Shown here: positions 1 through 17,567 of the stretch, in pieces
Layout: each line of letters opens with the position of its first letter
Position numbering within the stretch: position 1 is the stretch's first letter
Source of the DNA: Channallabes apus
Lineage: Eukaryota; Chordata; Actinopteri; Siluriformes; Clariidae
Reading direction: 5' to 3'
Assembly: GCA_030522415.1 (NCBI GenBank)
Contig: CM060126.1
Coordinates: forward strand, 2,928,333-2,992,332
DNA length: 64,000 bases
Notes under the pieces: generated by a model
Seen by the model: only the letters and a program-made list of their open reading frames with translations
The model's database searches: none
Told to the model about the DNA's origin: nothing
Program-made: the position numbers and the translations under genes

Positions 1-1109
1 GAATGCTCCTGATATTATTATATAGTCTAAAAAAGAATTTTCTCCCCATGATGCTTAATCATTTTTATCAGAAATTAACTCTTTGTGAGGAACAGAAGTT
101 CTCATAATGACATTAATGGCTGATAAAAAGTGGTTAAGTATTATTTATTTATTTTTAAATATTATTTTATTTATGACCCAATCAGTTGAACAAAATGTTT
201 AAAATAATTTACAATTCTTTTGAATTTCACAACCATTAACCTAAATCTAAAAACGTACAATATTCTGATCGACACTTCAAGTGTTGCTACGTAGTTTTTA
301 TTTGGATTTCATTTGGATTTTTTTTGCAATAAATTTGTTAATTTCATTGGCTTTGGTGGATGTAACACAATACAATATCCATGGCAACCTTATGGACTGT
401 TGTACCTTCTCATACAAGTTTGCAGAATATACAAACATTTAATCAGGGGAAAATGTAGCCTAGTATGAAAACGTTGCTGAACTAAAATGGCAATACCTGG
501 ACGTTTTGCACACCATTACATTGTTATACCTTTATTGTTTTTTTCATGAAATGTTTAGAAAAAAAATCTTTCATATGTTTTGCACTTTATTTTCCTCCAA
601 GGTGATTTTTTCCCCCACCATTGAGAAAATACCACTATTGGAAAATAAATTTTCTATATATTCAAAGCACTCTTCACCGTCACTTCTGAAAGAATTAACT
701 AATGAACATGTTATTTCAAAACTATTCTCCCTCACTGACAAACCCCCCTCACCCCTTCCGAACAAGACGTATGATGTTCGAGGCCTCTGATTGGACAAAG
801 TGACCTGCACTCCTCTGGATTAGTGTTTGTTTTTCTATTGCTACTTCCATTCTGTATCATGTGACCCATTACATCACAGGATTGAGGCCATTGCTGGATT
901 AGAACAGTAAGATTGAAAGTGAGGAATGGAGGGAGAGACAGAGGGTGAATAGAGAGATGGGATAGCTATTACGCAAACAAAAACAGGGGAAAATAGAAGG
1001 AGGGAATGGGGTGGAGGAAGAGAGTGGACGTTTTGACTGGTGGTATCAATCGAATCTGTCTTGACGTCATGTCATCTATTATACATCTTATTATACATTT
1101 TGGATCATT

Positions 1110-1110
<1 letters not shown>

Positions 1111-1146
<36 letters not shown>
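1111..1146. repeat. (ATT)n microsatellite
   Basis: Twelve consecutive trinucleotide units in intergenic sequence. Confidence 0.95.
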
Positions 1147-1149
<3 letters not shown>

Positions 1150-1734
1150 ATGTGTTCAAATAAATGAGGCATTGCATTGGTTTCAAAGCTCTCACAAACA
1201 CACTGATATGTACAGCATCAGAAGGATTTCTATACTTCCACAAAATCCCTAATAAAAAACAAACAAACAAACATTATATTTGTGAAATTTCTAAACATTT
1301 TCAAAATCTCTAGAGTTTTTCCGGTTTCTGGAGATAATCTGGCTTTACTCTGGAATTTCTGGACATGACCTAGTGCATGCTATACAGATTTTGGAGATCA
1401 TCTAAAGATTGTTGAGATGGACTAGATATACAGTATCTGCTCTGCATTGACTTTCTTGGATAGTTCTCCTTGTGTTGTTGCCTGCTTCTACAGCTTCTCT
1501 TATTTAGAGATCTCTTATTTTGCAGATCAATCCCTCCTATCCGTTATCACCCAAATGAGGATGGGTTCCCTGTAGAGAATGGTTCTTCTCAACTTTTTTT
1601 TTCTATTGCCATCTCATCTCGTTTTTCCTTCCCACCGTCACTCTCGGCTTGCTCATCAATGACAATCTGATCATTCTGATACATACACATTTTCTCACAC
1701 ATTTCCTACTCATACTCATTTCCTAATTTCATTT

Positions 1735-1805
1735 TGATTCTGTGAAGTTGCTTTGCAACAGTGACCATTGTTAAAAGTGCTATACAAATAACATTTAATT
1801 GAATA
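1735..1805 (+). repeat. fish interspersed-repeat tail (GTGAAGTTGCTTTGCAACAG type)
   Basis: Matches the segment at 6896-6977 and the reverse complement of 43321-43385: a shared GCTGCTTTGNGACAATG core followed by AAAAGTGCTATACAAAT and an AATTGAAT tail. It looks like the 3' end of a retroposed family. Confidence 0.6.
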
Positions 1806-2720
1806 AAATGTAATTGAATTTACAGATCCAGAACATGCTAATTCCAAAAATCTGGCTGGAGGTTTACAGACTATACTCTACAAACTTTCTACACTAGTTG
1901 TGGATTCAGGATGATTCTTAAGCAATGAGCTGGCCACGATCTGGAGCCAGAGAAGTCAGAACTATTACCTGCTGCAAATCTTGGAGCCAGAGCAAGTAAT
2001 AGTGGAACATCAACATGAAGGCTAAAGAGACACAAGAACAATTACATGCACTCAGAATCTCAAGATCAGCTCAAAATAGTAATTTTTTTTTTTAGATCTT
2101 CTGAATCTCTACATCATCTCTAGGGGATTATCAAAATCTTTTAGAGCTACATCACATAGGTGTCAGAATCTCTACATGATGTTATCACTTCAGATCGTCC
2201 GCAGAATCTCTAGAGCAATCTTTCACAATGTCAAAACTAGCGTTTGTTAATCCCAGGAGCAACTTCAGATCATATCAATACTTCTAAACCACCTACAGAA
2301 TCTCTAAAGCACTAAGGCATATCAAAACTACTTCATATTGTCAGCCATTTGATCCATTATTTTGTGAGAGGTCCTGGGTTCAAATCCTGGACGAGCCCCC
2401 ACTTGTTACGTCCTCAGTCTAGGGTCCAGGAATGCGACAAATAAACAATAAAGAAACTCTACAACAAAGTTTTGTGTCTTTAGTTTTCCTGTTTTTTTTT
2501 ATTTATACACACGGGAAGCTCTTAGCTTCAGGGTTGGGCCAAGGCAAAACAATAAACAAAACCCTTCTCTATCTCCTCCCTCAAACTAACTAAACTACAA
2601 AAAAAAAAATTACAAACCAAAAACACAGGGCTAAACTAACTCCCTAACACAAAAGAAAAACAGGAGAAAAAGGGGATTAAACAGAAATGGCACCCAACCC
2701 CTACTGCTTCCTTAAACAAA

Positions 2721-2744
2721 TATATATATATATATATATATATA
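2721..2744. repeat. (TA)n microsatellite
   Basis: Twelve TA units. Confidence 0.9.
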
Positions 2745-3077
2745 GAAGAAAACAAATAATATATTTACAATATTTACAAAAAGGAAGTGGCAACACCCCT
2801 TCCGCCATGCCAACATAAAGCAAATAAAGAAAATAATACCAATTTCACTGGTGCGACTATCAGTTTAACATCTGACAAGGCAGAGAATGGCACACACACA
2901 GCTCAACACACGACTCGCGCACATAGGGGGACAAGCATCATGTTTTTTGAGCCCCTCAAATGGATGTATGAATGTAGAATATATGAGATTCACTTTTTAA
3001 ATTAAACTACAGAACAAAATTTACTTTTTCACATTGTTTACTACTTTTTTTGTGCACTCTGTATATAAACACAATAA

Positions 3078-3100
3078 AGAGAGAGAGAGAGAGAGAGAGA
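3078..3100. repeat. (GA)n microsatellite
   Basis: Uninterrupted GA run. Confidence 0.9.
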
Positions 3101-4005
3101 ATCCTAATTCACTTAGTGAAGTGAGGACACTAAGAGGATTGAAACTGTCTTTAAATTAGATTGGTATAAATAACACAATGCAAGACAGAGGCTGTGAGAG
3201 ACAAGGAGGAAGACAGTTATTCCAACTTTATAGAGTTGAAGCAAGTAGCTTCATAATTCTTCTATGACGTGTTCTTCATCTGGGCCTCCTCTTAATACAT
3301 CCAGGATATTTCAGGCAGTATAACAAGAGCCATGGTTGTTACTCGAGTTTGCACTGAAAGCTAATATAGCTAACCTATATATAAAGAAGCTTAAGGCTCC
3401 AATTAACACCATGCAAGCTAGCCTAAATATATGAATACAATCTATTGATGTGCTGAGGACAAAATGGCTAACAGCCTCATAACATCCTTTTGGTCCATGG
3501 TTATAGATAAACGTGTGGTAAATGATGTGAGCGGTAATTCTGTTTGAGTCTCTGAACGCCATTCCCTGATAATGTGCAGTATAAGGTACTGTAGATAAGG
3601 AAACTTTAGCAAACCCACTTAGAATGATTACACTAGGCTCCATGTCATGGCCACGTCACTTAGCATTACGCAAAGGCTAACAAGCACATGGACGATGAGG
3701 AGGACATGTCTGTGTCACAGTTTTAGTTTAGTAGATGCAACTTATAGAACTTATAACACATTCCCAGTGTTAATTAGGCTGCTTTTAGGTGAAGAAATTG
3801 AGGAGGCAAACAAAACAGAAACAGTTTATGACAAATTTGGCTGTTGTAGTAATACTCTATAGCTGTTATATAGACAATAATTAAAAAGAGAAAGAAAAGC
3901 AAAGAGAGAGTGTCTATGATTTCTATTGTAAAATTTGTAGAAAAAATAAGGAAAGGGAACAGGGGATTATGAAACGGATACTGTCTGTACATCAAAATGT
4001 ATGTA

Positions 4006-4300
4006 CAGTTCTGTGCAAAAATCTTGAGCCACCCCTCATTTCTTCTGATTAAATGTAAATTAAATTGTGCAGAATAAATTAAAGAAATTGGAACAAATGT
4101 TTTACTGCAACAGGATGTACCTAAAGATACAATAAAAAAATTGGTTGTTTATGTACCTACCTCAGCAGCGACCTCATTTCCCCTCTCGTTTGTTCCAACC
4201 ACTCAGTATTCAGCATCAGCAGTATATTAATCACCACCTGATCATCTGTCATCATCTACACCTGTTTCCAACTGGTTCATGCCATCTGAGGCGAGTCAAT
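4006..4300 (+). mobile_element. truncated Tc1/mariner-like non-autonomous element, one end present
   Basis: Begins with a CAGTTCTGTGCAAAAATCTT end preceded by TA, a TIR type common in fish. The interior (CCTCATTTCCCCTCTCGTTT, CCACTCAGTATTCAGCATC, CTGATCATCTGTCATCATC) reappears in reverse complement at 48390-48485, so both belong to one family. The right TIR is not seen here. Confidence 0.55.
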
Positions 4301-5365
4301 GATGAATTGAACATATAAATACTTCATTATTTATAGAGAAAGTTTTGTATATTCTAAATCTGGAATTTTAATCAGAAGATTAGTAAGCATTTAAATAAAT
4401 CCAGTTATGCTGCATTTAATACTGCATCTGGCTGGCGCTGAAGAAAAATGTGTTAAGGGTCAAAGTGCAAAATAGTTTTACTCTACCGTACTTCTAAAGG
4501 CAGCTAGCCACGATACAAAGAAACAACAAAGCATAAACTCCTTGTTGGTCTATGTTAATACTCCCATATCAGTAAATTTGCTGTTACAAAGCGCTGACAC
4601 TGGAGACTCCTTCTATAAATCAATTCCTTATGGAAAGTGATTATATTCATATTTGTCTTCATGCCAGAATTTGTTGAATTTAACTGATTATTGATAAAGA
4701 TCTGAACATTGACAAAAGTGGAACAATGAATATTTCTTTTATTAGAACTTAATTTAATGTCACGAGACATCGGAAAAAGAAAACACACACATAAGGAAAC
4801 AGAAGTGGTGAAGAAGAAGAAGCAACAAAAGTAGAGGTTCAAAACAAGACAGAAAATGCAAGAAATTTTAACAATAAAAATGATTAACTTATGTCTTTTA
4901 CACACAACCATAACAGTTTACAGGTTTACCCCTGAGTCTGAATAAAAACTAAGATCAATAATAAAAAGTTGGAAGTTTTCTAAACATGAATTCAAAACGA
5001 TTGCCATTTTCAAGTACAGTTCAATATTTAAAGAAAATGCAACTGTGACAGGAACACAGACACACAGATTACAATTAGCCACAAATGTAGTTTTTAAATG
5101 AATTTTTCAACATGATATTATTAGCTGAAAACAAATTAAGCACAATTCAACAAGTCACAATTGCAATGAAAACATAAATTATTATGGTCTATGCTAGAGA
5201 AAAAAGACAAAAGATCAAGACAGCGATTTTATAATGAGGCCGTACATGTTTATATACCATATTTTTGTATATAAACGTTTAGATGTTAAGAATTGTACAA
5301 AGCTTAAAGTCAATCCGTAAACAGAAAAAAAGCTAAATAGTTTTTTCTCCAGTGCCTTTTACATA

Positions 5366-5371
5366 TTTATT
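5366..5371 (-). terminator. candidate otx5 polyadenylation signal
   Basis: AATAAA on the minus strand, about 575 bases after the otx5 stop codon. The 3' flank is AT-rich and offers other possible sites, so this choice is tentative. Confidence 0.2.
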
Positions 5372-5945
5372 ATATGTGGAATCAACTTGATCAAACTTTA
5401 GCAGAGTTACTCTGCATGGTGAATATGAACAATTTAATCTAAAGTAAGTTGTAAAAATACTTAATTTTACTTAAATAAAAGCCATAACCACTGAATCATC
5501 TTGATTTAAAAAGTTTGCTACAAATTTTTACAAATTTGCAATTTTTTTTAATCAGATTTTTTCAAATCTAATTTGGACGCAAAAATAGTTCTTTCAAAAT
5601 GAATCCTAAAAATGTATAAATGTAAATACGCTTAAACCTAAACATAACTTGTCATTTTGTGTACAATTTGGATTGAATGAATTTGCGATCACGAGAATCT
5701 GTTTAAGCTTACATAACTAAACTCTGATCAGAATATTTTGAATTTATATTTCAGACATATCCCCTTGCACAATTTTAGATCGATGTTTTGTCATATATCC
5801 TTATACTTCATTTAAAACAAGTGTCTGTTCATGTCATTGGCTGTTTTGAAGTAACACATAAAATCATGTAATCTAGTGAAATCAAAGACACAATTAGAAA
5901 CAATTTTAGCTTGTCTGAAATTCCAGCCTGGTCTGCACCTCCTGC

Positions 5946-10297
<4,352 letters not shown>

Positions 10298-10311
10298 GCC
10301 TGCACTGCCTT

Positions 10312-10314
<3 letters not shown>

Positions 10315-10343
<29 letters not shown>
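10315..10343. repeat. (CT)n / (GA)n microsatellite in the otx5 leader
   Basis: Dinucleotide run that on the transcript strand reads (GA)n and ends about 18 bases before the otx5 start codon, so it probably lies in the 5' untranslated region. Confidence 0.85.
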
Positions 10344-10347
<4 letters not shown>

Positions 10348-10576
10348 AAAGCTCTACTGGTTGCTTATATTAAAGAAAAAAATGCAATTTCAGTCATCTA
10401 ACTAAATCTAATTCCAACCCTCTTTTGTGTCTCCAAAAACGCGCGATGAGATAAAAAACACTGTTTGTCTTTCTCTCTGTCTCGCTCTCGTGGACGTGTC
10501 TCTCTCTTTCAGTGACTGAAGGTTGTGTTGAGTTTGAGACACAGCCGAGGACTGAGAGCACCAAGAAAGAGGAGGG

Positions 10577-10584
10577 CTAATTAG
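10577..10584. promoter_or_regulatory. palindromic homeodomain-type site CTAATTAG upstream of otx5
   Basis: An 8-bp TAATTA-core palindrome 280 bases upstream of the otx5 ATG, between two CT/GA microsatellites. Paired-like and LIM homeodomain factors bind such cores. Placement in the otx5 promoter is inference. Confidence 0.25.
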
Positions 10585-10615
10585 AAGACAAGGTGGAGAA
10601 AAACCCCTCCTTCCT

Positions 10616-10619
<4 letters not shown>

Positions 10620-10668
<49 letters not shown>
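10620..10668. repeat. (CT)n microsatellite upstream of otx5
   Basis: Uninterrupted run of about 24 CT units, some 320 bases upstream of the otx5 ATG. GA/CT tracts are frequent in promoters, but no function is shown here. Confidence 0.95.
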
Positions 10669-10671
<3 letters not shown>

Positions 10672-12301
10672 ATAAGCCAAAGTCCGATTTTTTATTATTA
10701 TTTACGTACTATTTTATACTACCTATCAACCCATTTTAAACATTGCATTTTTAACCACCTAAACAATGTTTTTAACCAATAAAAACATTTTAATTGGCTT
10801 TTTTTATTACATCAGCTCAGTAGTGTGCATTAATCAATCATATTTATTTATTCGTTCATTTATTTGTACGGATTCCTCCAAGCTCTTGTTTCGTTTACTG
10901 ATAATTTTTTGTGTATTTTACCTGCTTTTATTTCTACAGTGTTCACAATTGTTATTACTAATCTCATTTTTTATTTATATTACCTACTTATTTATTGATT
11001 GTTTTTCTCCTCCTACTCAAACATCTTCTTTTCTAATTATACCTAAATTATTTTATGTATGTATTTATGTATTTATGCACATTTTTTTTAAGAAAAAAGA
11101 ACGTGGGTACAAAATGATTAAAATAAAGGAGTGTTAAAAGCAAAAATCTCTCTCTCTCGCTCGCTCGCTCTCAACCTTCCTGTTGTTGATCCTTCCTTCA
11201 TTTCTTGAAAGGATGCACACAAATCAGACTGCATTTTAAGATAAAATTTAAACGTTTATTTAAAGGGTAGTACCTAAACAAACCAACTTTGAAAGGTTTT
11301 AATAAATTAATACGTTTTCAATAGTTTATGAAATTTATCCATCAGGGTTTTGGAGAACTGTAATATCTGTCAGATCTGACTGGTTCATAATAAAATATAA
11401 CATCAAATACTTTAACCTGATAAATTAAAACCAGATTAGGGCGTTTATGTGTATGCTGGGAATAATCATCAAAATCTGAAGTGTTTACTAACTTCAGATT
11501 TTGAGTCGATTGCACTTGCAAGAGAAGTAAGAGAAAATAATTGTCCTACAGTATACTTGCCTGGAATCTGAAATTATGTAAAATTTTAGAATCAAGACAG
11601 TATCTTCTGAATGATTTTGCCGTTCTCAGCACAGTAGGAATAAATGTTAATCTAGTTATTCTACAGAAATCACTATAAAAACAGTAAATTATTAGGAGCA
11701 GTATTGTTAGTTATTTTAAACATGGTGTACATTGGGTCACTTTGGGAAGCTGAGTCAGTAAATTGAGTTCGAATGACGTGAAATATGTATCTGTTTGGTT
11801 TTGAATTTGTTGTAGTTTTATTTACTTATTTATCTATCTATTTATTTGAGGAGAGCGCGGGAGAGAGAGAGAGAGAGAGAGAGAAAGAGGCAGCGAGAGA
11901 GAGAGGGAGGGAGAGATAGTGTACATGGTGTCCAATAATAGTTCACCAAGTTTTTGTAAACGCTTTAAAAAGTATCACGTAATAATTGCCGCTTAAACAA
12001 ATCGGAGTGCAATGTGATAAAAAAAAAATGTAAACGAATAAAGTCGTGAAAAACGACTCTTAGCCACACGGTTACGAATATATTGCCGGCTTCATGGTTA
12101 CAAAACTTAAACAACAAAACAGGAGCCCACAAAAAACTTTTTTAATTTAATTTTAAAATAAAGAACATACAAAATCCTTTTAAAGGAAAATTTAAATAAG
12201 TGTTTGTTCAACAGTAACGGACCTGCAAAAGTTGCAAAAAAACAACGAATTAAAATAATAAGTAAAATTATTAGTTCAGTTTCTACTTAACAATTTACAC
12301 A

Positions 12302-12351
<50 letters not shown>
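12302..12351. repeat. (ATT)n microsatellite
   Basis: About 16 ATT units. Confidence 0.95.
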
Positions 12352-12353
<2 letters not shown>

Positions 12354-12675
12354 AAATATAATCAAATCATCATTTGCATCTCATTAAATAGTTTTGGTTT
12401 ACAATAATACAAAACAATAGGCACAGATTTAGAGGATACTCTATACCTTAAAGCTTTATTGTAAACAGTTTTAAAAATGAGGGTTAAAATGGTGTGTCTT
12501 TGTACTGTGTGATAGACTTAAAATATATTGAAAAGATGTACAAATAGGGAACATACATTGCAGAAAAAAACTAATATTTGTTATTATCTCTGTGTATTAT
12601 ACACGAATACTCTTGCAAAATGTTGAAGAGTTGCGAGACGCAAGAGATGGGTAGAGGAGGATTAAACGCACACTC

Positions 12676-12680
<5 letters not shown>

Positions 12681-12714
<34 letters not shown>
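12681..12714. repeat. (CA)n microsatellite
   Basis: About 17 CA units. Confidence 0.95.
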
Positions 12715-12717
<3 letters not shown>

Positions 12718-12780
12718 CGGGCTCTGTTTCCTTAAATCCCTTGAACTGTGTCTTCTCTCAACCACACATGTAATCCCACA

Positions 12781-12814
<34 letters not shown>
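12781..12814. repeat. (AAT)n microsatellite
   Basis: About 11 AAT units. Confidence 0.95.
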
Positions 12815-12816
<2 letters not shown>

Positions 12817-13559
12817 TAATTGATTAGCTACTGTAGCATATGTCCTTAGAAATTCTATTTTGCGTTATTTTTACTTTTTATCTTATACCTCATGTTAACA
12901 GCATATGGAACTTATGGAATATTACGCTTCTAATTCATATAACTTGAAACTGAAACTATTTTTATAGTCGAACATGCATAATACACTCTAAAAAATGATT
13001 CTGTGGTCTTGTAAATTTCACAGTAATAAACAGGTTATGTTACCTTAATAAAATCTCTAAAAGTCACATACATGATTGTTTGAGTTAGACAAATCAAAAT
13101 AAATGCCTAAAAAAACTACTGTTCTGTTTGTCTTAAATTTACACTATAATTTAAGTTTATTTCACAAATAGAAATTAGTATTTGACTAACTGAATTATAT
13201 TTTTAACATCCACTTAATATTTTTGATACATTTCAATCAAAATATTTGGTAATGGAGTAATTAATGCTGATTAGTTTAAAGAACTACATTTATCACTCAT
13301 TCCAACTCAATATTCTTTATGTTTAACAAGAAAAACTTAAATAATTTAGTAAATTGCCCTGCGCAAGTGCTCATGGGAAATCTGGTGTAACATCAGAGAC
13401 CAGAAGGCTGTGAGGATGGACATGAAGCTCCTGGAACATTCCTTATAAATCCTGGTGAGTAAACAGCTAACACAAGTTACTGAAATAATTCCTCTGTCTG
13501 TCTGTATACACAACTTTATAGTGTGTGTGTTACTGTTCTGAATCCTGTCACAGCCGAGC

Positions 13560-13960
13560 TACATAGCTAACGATAGCTAGCAACAGGTCAGTCCTGGTGT
13601 TCAGTGTCATTTTACTTGTTTGTTCCAACCACCGAACTGCTCAGGTAAAGCGGCGTTAATACAGACACTTAAACTCTGGTGTAAAAGGAGAGATTTAACA
13701 CCGAGCCGCGTGCGCGTGCATGTCCGGGTTTCTCGGTGTAACCGGCCGCGGTTGTGCCGCAATATTTGAATTTCTCCCGCCGAATGCGGTGATTTTGCGC
13801 AGCCAACCGTCACTGTGGCGATGATATAAAACTAGCGTGTTGAAATAATTACCGCGTGTGTACCGGGTCCACCTCACACACTGAACCGCGAGTCTGCTCG
13901 GGTCACTCCGACACTTTAAGGAGGAAACGCAGAACAAAGCAGATTTAAACAGCAGAAATG
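13560..13960. promoter_or_regulatory. CpG-dense segment, possible promoter
   Basis: Many CpG dinucleotides (CCGCGTGCGCGTGC, CCGGCCGCGG, GCCGAATGCGG and others) in otherwise CpG-poor AT-rich DNA. Fish genomes are generally CpG-depleted by methylation, so retention suggests an unmethylated promoter-like region or a young insertion. The function is inferred. Confidence 0.4.
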
Positions 13961-14722
13961 AGGTGCAGTGTCCGGACTCTGGCACTGTTTACACACCGGG
14001 AGAGCAACAGCTCTGAGTCCAGCACAGCTCCAGTCTCATGATGTACAGCACTACAGACAGGCAGTTTGATTAGCAGTATAATGGTCTATAGCTTTGTTTA
14101 AAACAATAGAACTTCAAACATTTTACTCAAGTTAAAGTCATAAGCACATGCCATTCTAAACTTCTAATGTATTTGAAGTACAAAAGTTCTACAAGTACTT
14201 CACAAACATAACCGTGTACTTAAACATTATTAAAATGGCAGTTGATGAAATAAATGAAGTAAAAGTACAGTAGGCCTACAACATTTCTCTCAGAATTATA
14301 ATTGGGAGAAATAATATAAAATTAAAATATTGAAGTGAAATATGTCATGTATGTTGTAATATGTAAGTAAAAAAAAACTAAAACTGATTTTTAAATCATT
14401 TTCGTGAAACGTTATATATTGTCAATATCTCTTTCACAGAACCAACACCACTAAAGAAGAGAAGTTGAATGGAGATAAAACTGGAGGTAAATGTCAACTT
14501 TTTAAATGTTTCAGAAGTATTAAATGTGTAACCATTGAATCCAAGATAGAAATTGAAACAAGGCTGAAAATATTTCACTTTACCTATTTTTAATCCAGAA
14601 TATATTGAATCCACTAGAATATACAAGATTTTCCAGTAACTAAAGTAAAAAAATTATATAGTTGATAGTAATGCGTAAATAAAGTTCTTGTATCATTTTT
14701 ATACAAGGGACAAAGACATGTA

Positions 14723-15021
14723 CAAGGGACATTCAAGTCAAAGCGGGACTTTTAATTGTGCAGAATAACAGAACACACTTATTAGAGTAAAAGCTCCCTT
14801 TATTTCTCTCTATATTTCTGTCTCTATATATGAGGTTGTGCATTGTTCTGCAAGAGCAAAACGCCTTTGGTGATCAAAGCAGTCTGTTTTTTGTAAAAGC
14901 ATTCCACTGAAATGTTCACCGGAATTTTACCAGCAATGGTCTCTGTAAAATCAAATCAGTTTTACGTCTTCGTTTCAGAGAATTTTCATCACAAGTCCCG
15001 CTTTGACTTGAACACCACTTA
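14723..15021. mobile_element. mariner-type MITE, nested
   Basis: The ends carry inverted ATTCAAGTCAAAGCGGGACT and AAGTCCCGCTTTGACTTGAA, with TA on either side. The same end sequence bounds the mariner relic at about 55915-56433. At 299 bp it has no transposase. Confidence 0.65.
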
Positions 15022-17314
15022 TAGATCAGTGTGATGATGCATATAGTAACAGTCACACTTGTACTTACTTGTATACTATAATTCCTTTTTTAGGTGCCAG
15101 CTTATGGGATGGCGGTGTAAGCTCTGCACATTTGTCGCATCAACAAAAGGAATTTCGATCATTATGGAGTGAAGCATGGTACTGTTGATCAATGATATTC
15201 AGTGTCCTGTCTTCATTTAGACTGTCATTGCTTCTTTAAGACCTGGGAATGTCTGCACACACATTTGTCCATACAACTTTCCACAGTTTGAAGGAAACTG
15301 AAGTGTGAAGGTCTGCAGTCTTTCAGATGTAAAATGTGACTGTGATTCTATTCTAATACAAAAGTCTACTTTCCACATATTATCTGTATAATACTTGTGA
15401 CAGAAGTATTGTTTGTCAGACTGTTTAATAATGAGATCAATTCAGCTCATTGTTTATGATCATGTTACATGTCATTTGCAAAGTAAACCAGATTGAGTTT
15501 AGACGTCATGTCTTGTCAAATTTGGCAAATAAATGTTTAATTAAAATGGTAATGTGTGTATTGTGTCTTTGTTTATAATTAGATATGTCATTAGATACAT
15601 TGACCTAAATTGAAAAAAAAAACTTGATTAAAAGCTAAATATACAGTATTAAAAAAAATAGTGTAAGATATTAATTCTGTGATAGACCAGTATGAATTAA
15701 ATTTATTTAAAACAAGTAAATGTAGCACATTTGTTTGTTAAATAATAGTAAAATTTTCAGTTTCTTCTACCTTCCATTTCAATCATATCTACTCAATTAT
15801 TTTACTCATTTTCACTTGGGTAACCTACTACAAAAAGTTATTCAGGTCTACTTATTTTTTTTACTGACTTGTACTTCATTCATGAAGTATGTTTTACATG
15901 ATTTTTTTAATTTTTAGATTGATATTGATATTTTTAAGTGTAAAAATGTTTCACCAAAAAAATTGAGTACAGCACAGTTTTATTTTTTAGAGTGTATATA
16001 CTTTCTATAAATCTATTCTACATATGATTTTATATCGAAAACTTGGAATCACAAAATATATGGGTCAGTTTTACTATTACAATTAACGTAACTAAATAGT
16101 TAAAGTGTCCAAAGATAAAGAACTAAACAAGGGAAAGAAAAAAACACATATATCTTTGTCTTTGGTCACTTTAACTATTTAATCATGTTATAACTCGTTT
16201 GTTTTCTTCTTCTTGTTAATTGTAGTAGTGAAACTTCTCACAAAAAGAAAACTGCAGTAAAGTTTCAGTTCGAAACTGAGCGCGTGCAAAGCCGATTCTT
16301 CGCGCTTTGTTACTGAATCGGATTTAATATAAGTTTAAAATCCAAACTGCAATAAGGGGTTTAGCTGAATCTACAAAGCCACTGTGGAGATCTAAATACA
16401 CTCACACAGCTCTCTGACTATAGTCTCGTTCACGGTGAATTTTGACGTTTAAAACTGAAATAAATCTTTTCATAACAACGAAGAAACATCTGCAGCATCT
16501 GTCCTCATGCACAGGTGCGAGTGTTTATTACTCGAGGAATTTCTCCTGATCCACCTGGAGTTCACACAGGTAAGCTGAGCTTTGCGATCCTCGCTGCATG
16601 GTTCCAAATGCTTCCTTAAAATCGACTTACAATAAGATATGAATAATCTAATTAATACAAACAAATTGTTCATAGGGTTATATAACAATTTATTCGTAGA
16701 TTTTTTTACTCATTAAAAAAATATGGAAAAAAGGGAAAATCAACAAATACTGATTTTTCATGTGTTTTCAGTAGGCCTTGATGTGCAATGACCCTGAATT
16801 CTTTTAAATGCTGCTGCAAAAAAGTTGAACAGAAATTACGAATATTAAATATAATTCCTAAATATGAGAAAACGTAACACTTAGTTTTGCCTGGAATAAA
16901 TACTTATTATGTACATATACAGTAACACAAAAACATCATGATAGATATTGCTCCAAAAAATTGCATAACTAAATATCAAAGTGGGCCATTAACCTACAAA
17001 AAGTGGAATTTGGCTGTTTTTTGTTTCTATTGCAATCATGTGACAGTTGCTATATAGTTTGCCAAAAAATCCCACCAGCCCATTTTTGCTCTGCAATTTA
17101 CAAAAATGTAGTATTTATACTAGACTATTTTTCATATGACATCACATCACATCAGAGCCAAAACGTATATATAACATTTTATACGAATGGAAAAATCTTT
17201 CAGTTTTTGTTTTTCCACTGAAAAACAACATTCTTTAAGGGATGGACAGGAGGCCATTAGGACCCAGATTGAAATTAAGGACACGGCAACCTCATAAGAG
17301 GCTTACAGTATCTA

Positions 17315-17318
<4 letters not shown>

Positions 17319-17393
<75 letters not shown>
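17319..17393. repeat. (AC)n microsatellite, 75 bp
   Basis: Uninterrupted run of about 37 AC units. Confidence 0.97.
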
Positions 17394-17395
<2 letters not shown>

Positions 17396-17485
17396 ATTGC
17401 CACATTTGATTTGCATCCTTAATAGCATAATTTTTTATAACAAACTGTATGTTCTATATAGATAGATAGATAGAACATAAAGTTT

Positions 17486-17487
17486 CT

Positions 17488-17566
<79 letters not shown>

Positions 17567-17567
17567 G
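17486..17567. repeat. (TATC)n tetranucleotide array
   Basis: About 20 units of TATC. A short (GATA)n run lies just before it (17457-17474), its inverse complement, so the two can form a hairpin. Confidence 0.97.

Larger units (their letters stand above)
1..5365. other. intergenic, 3' side of otx5; no gene recognised
   Basis: AT-rich non-coding sequence with microsatellites and interspersed-repeat pieces. A stretch near 2345-2660 shares GTTACGTCC, CAGTCTAGGGTC and a GGCCAAGGCAAAACAATAAACAAA-like stretch with 19928-20200, suggesting one dispersed family. A 110-codon minus-strand open frame at 3311-3643 has one hydrophobic stretch but no recognisable family and no visible exon partners, so I do not call it a gene. 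Confidence 0.5.
10669..12983. other. intergenic sequence upstream of otx5; no gene recognised
   Basis: AT-rich with several simple repeats: (GA)n 11862-11885, (ATT)n 12302-12351, (CA)n 12681-12714, (AAT)n 12781-12814. Open frames here are short and of low complexity. Confidence 0.6.
12984..15994 (+). mobile_element. 3-kb TIR-bounded element with CpG-rich core and exon-like segments
   Basis: The left end CACTCTAAAAAAT and the right end ATTTTTTAGAGTG are perfect inverse complements, each flanked by TA. Inside, 13560-13960 is strikingly rich in CpG compared with the surrounding sequence. On the plus strand there are donor-like GTGAGT (13453), an acceptor/donor pair that would frame 14440-14487, an acceptor-like TTTTTTAG at about 15093, and AATAAA at 15528. 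No long protein frame joins across these. It could be a DNA transposon carrying a captured promoter and non-coding exons. A smaller mariner MITE (14723-15021) is nested inside. Confidence 0.5.

Noticed and set aside
2353..2398. tRNA 3'-half-like sequence (GGTTCAAATCC followed by GAGCCCCCA)
   Set aside because: No matching 5' half with D and anticodon arms upstream; more likely part of a tRNA-derived repeat.
3311..3643. 110-codon minus-strand frame with a hydrophobic stretch
   Set aside because: No recognisable family, no splice partners, and AT-rich intergenic setting; probably chance.
16470..16688. Possible exon with a strong plus-strand donor
   Set aside because: No acceptor, partner exon or protein similarity could be shown.
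17457..17567. Tetranucleotide array considered as a CRISPR-like repeat array
   Set aside because: Pure 4-bp tandem repeat without spacers in a vertebrate genome.
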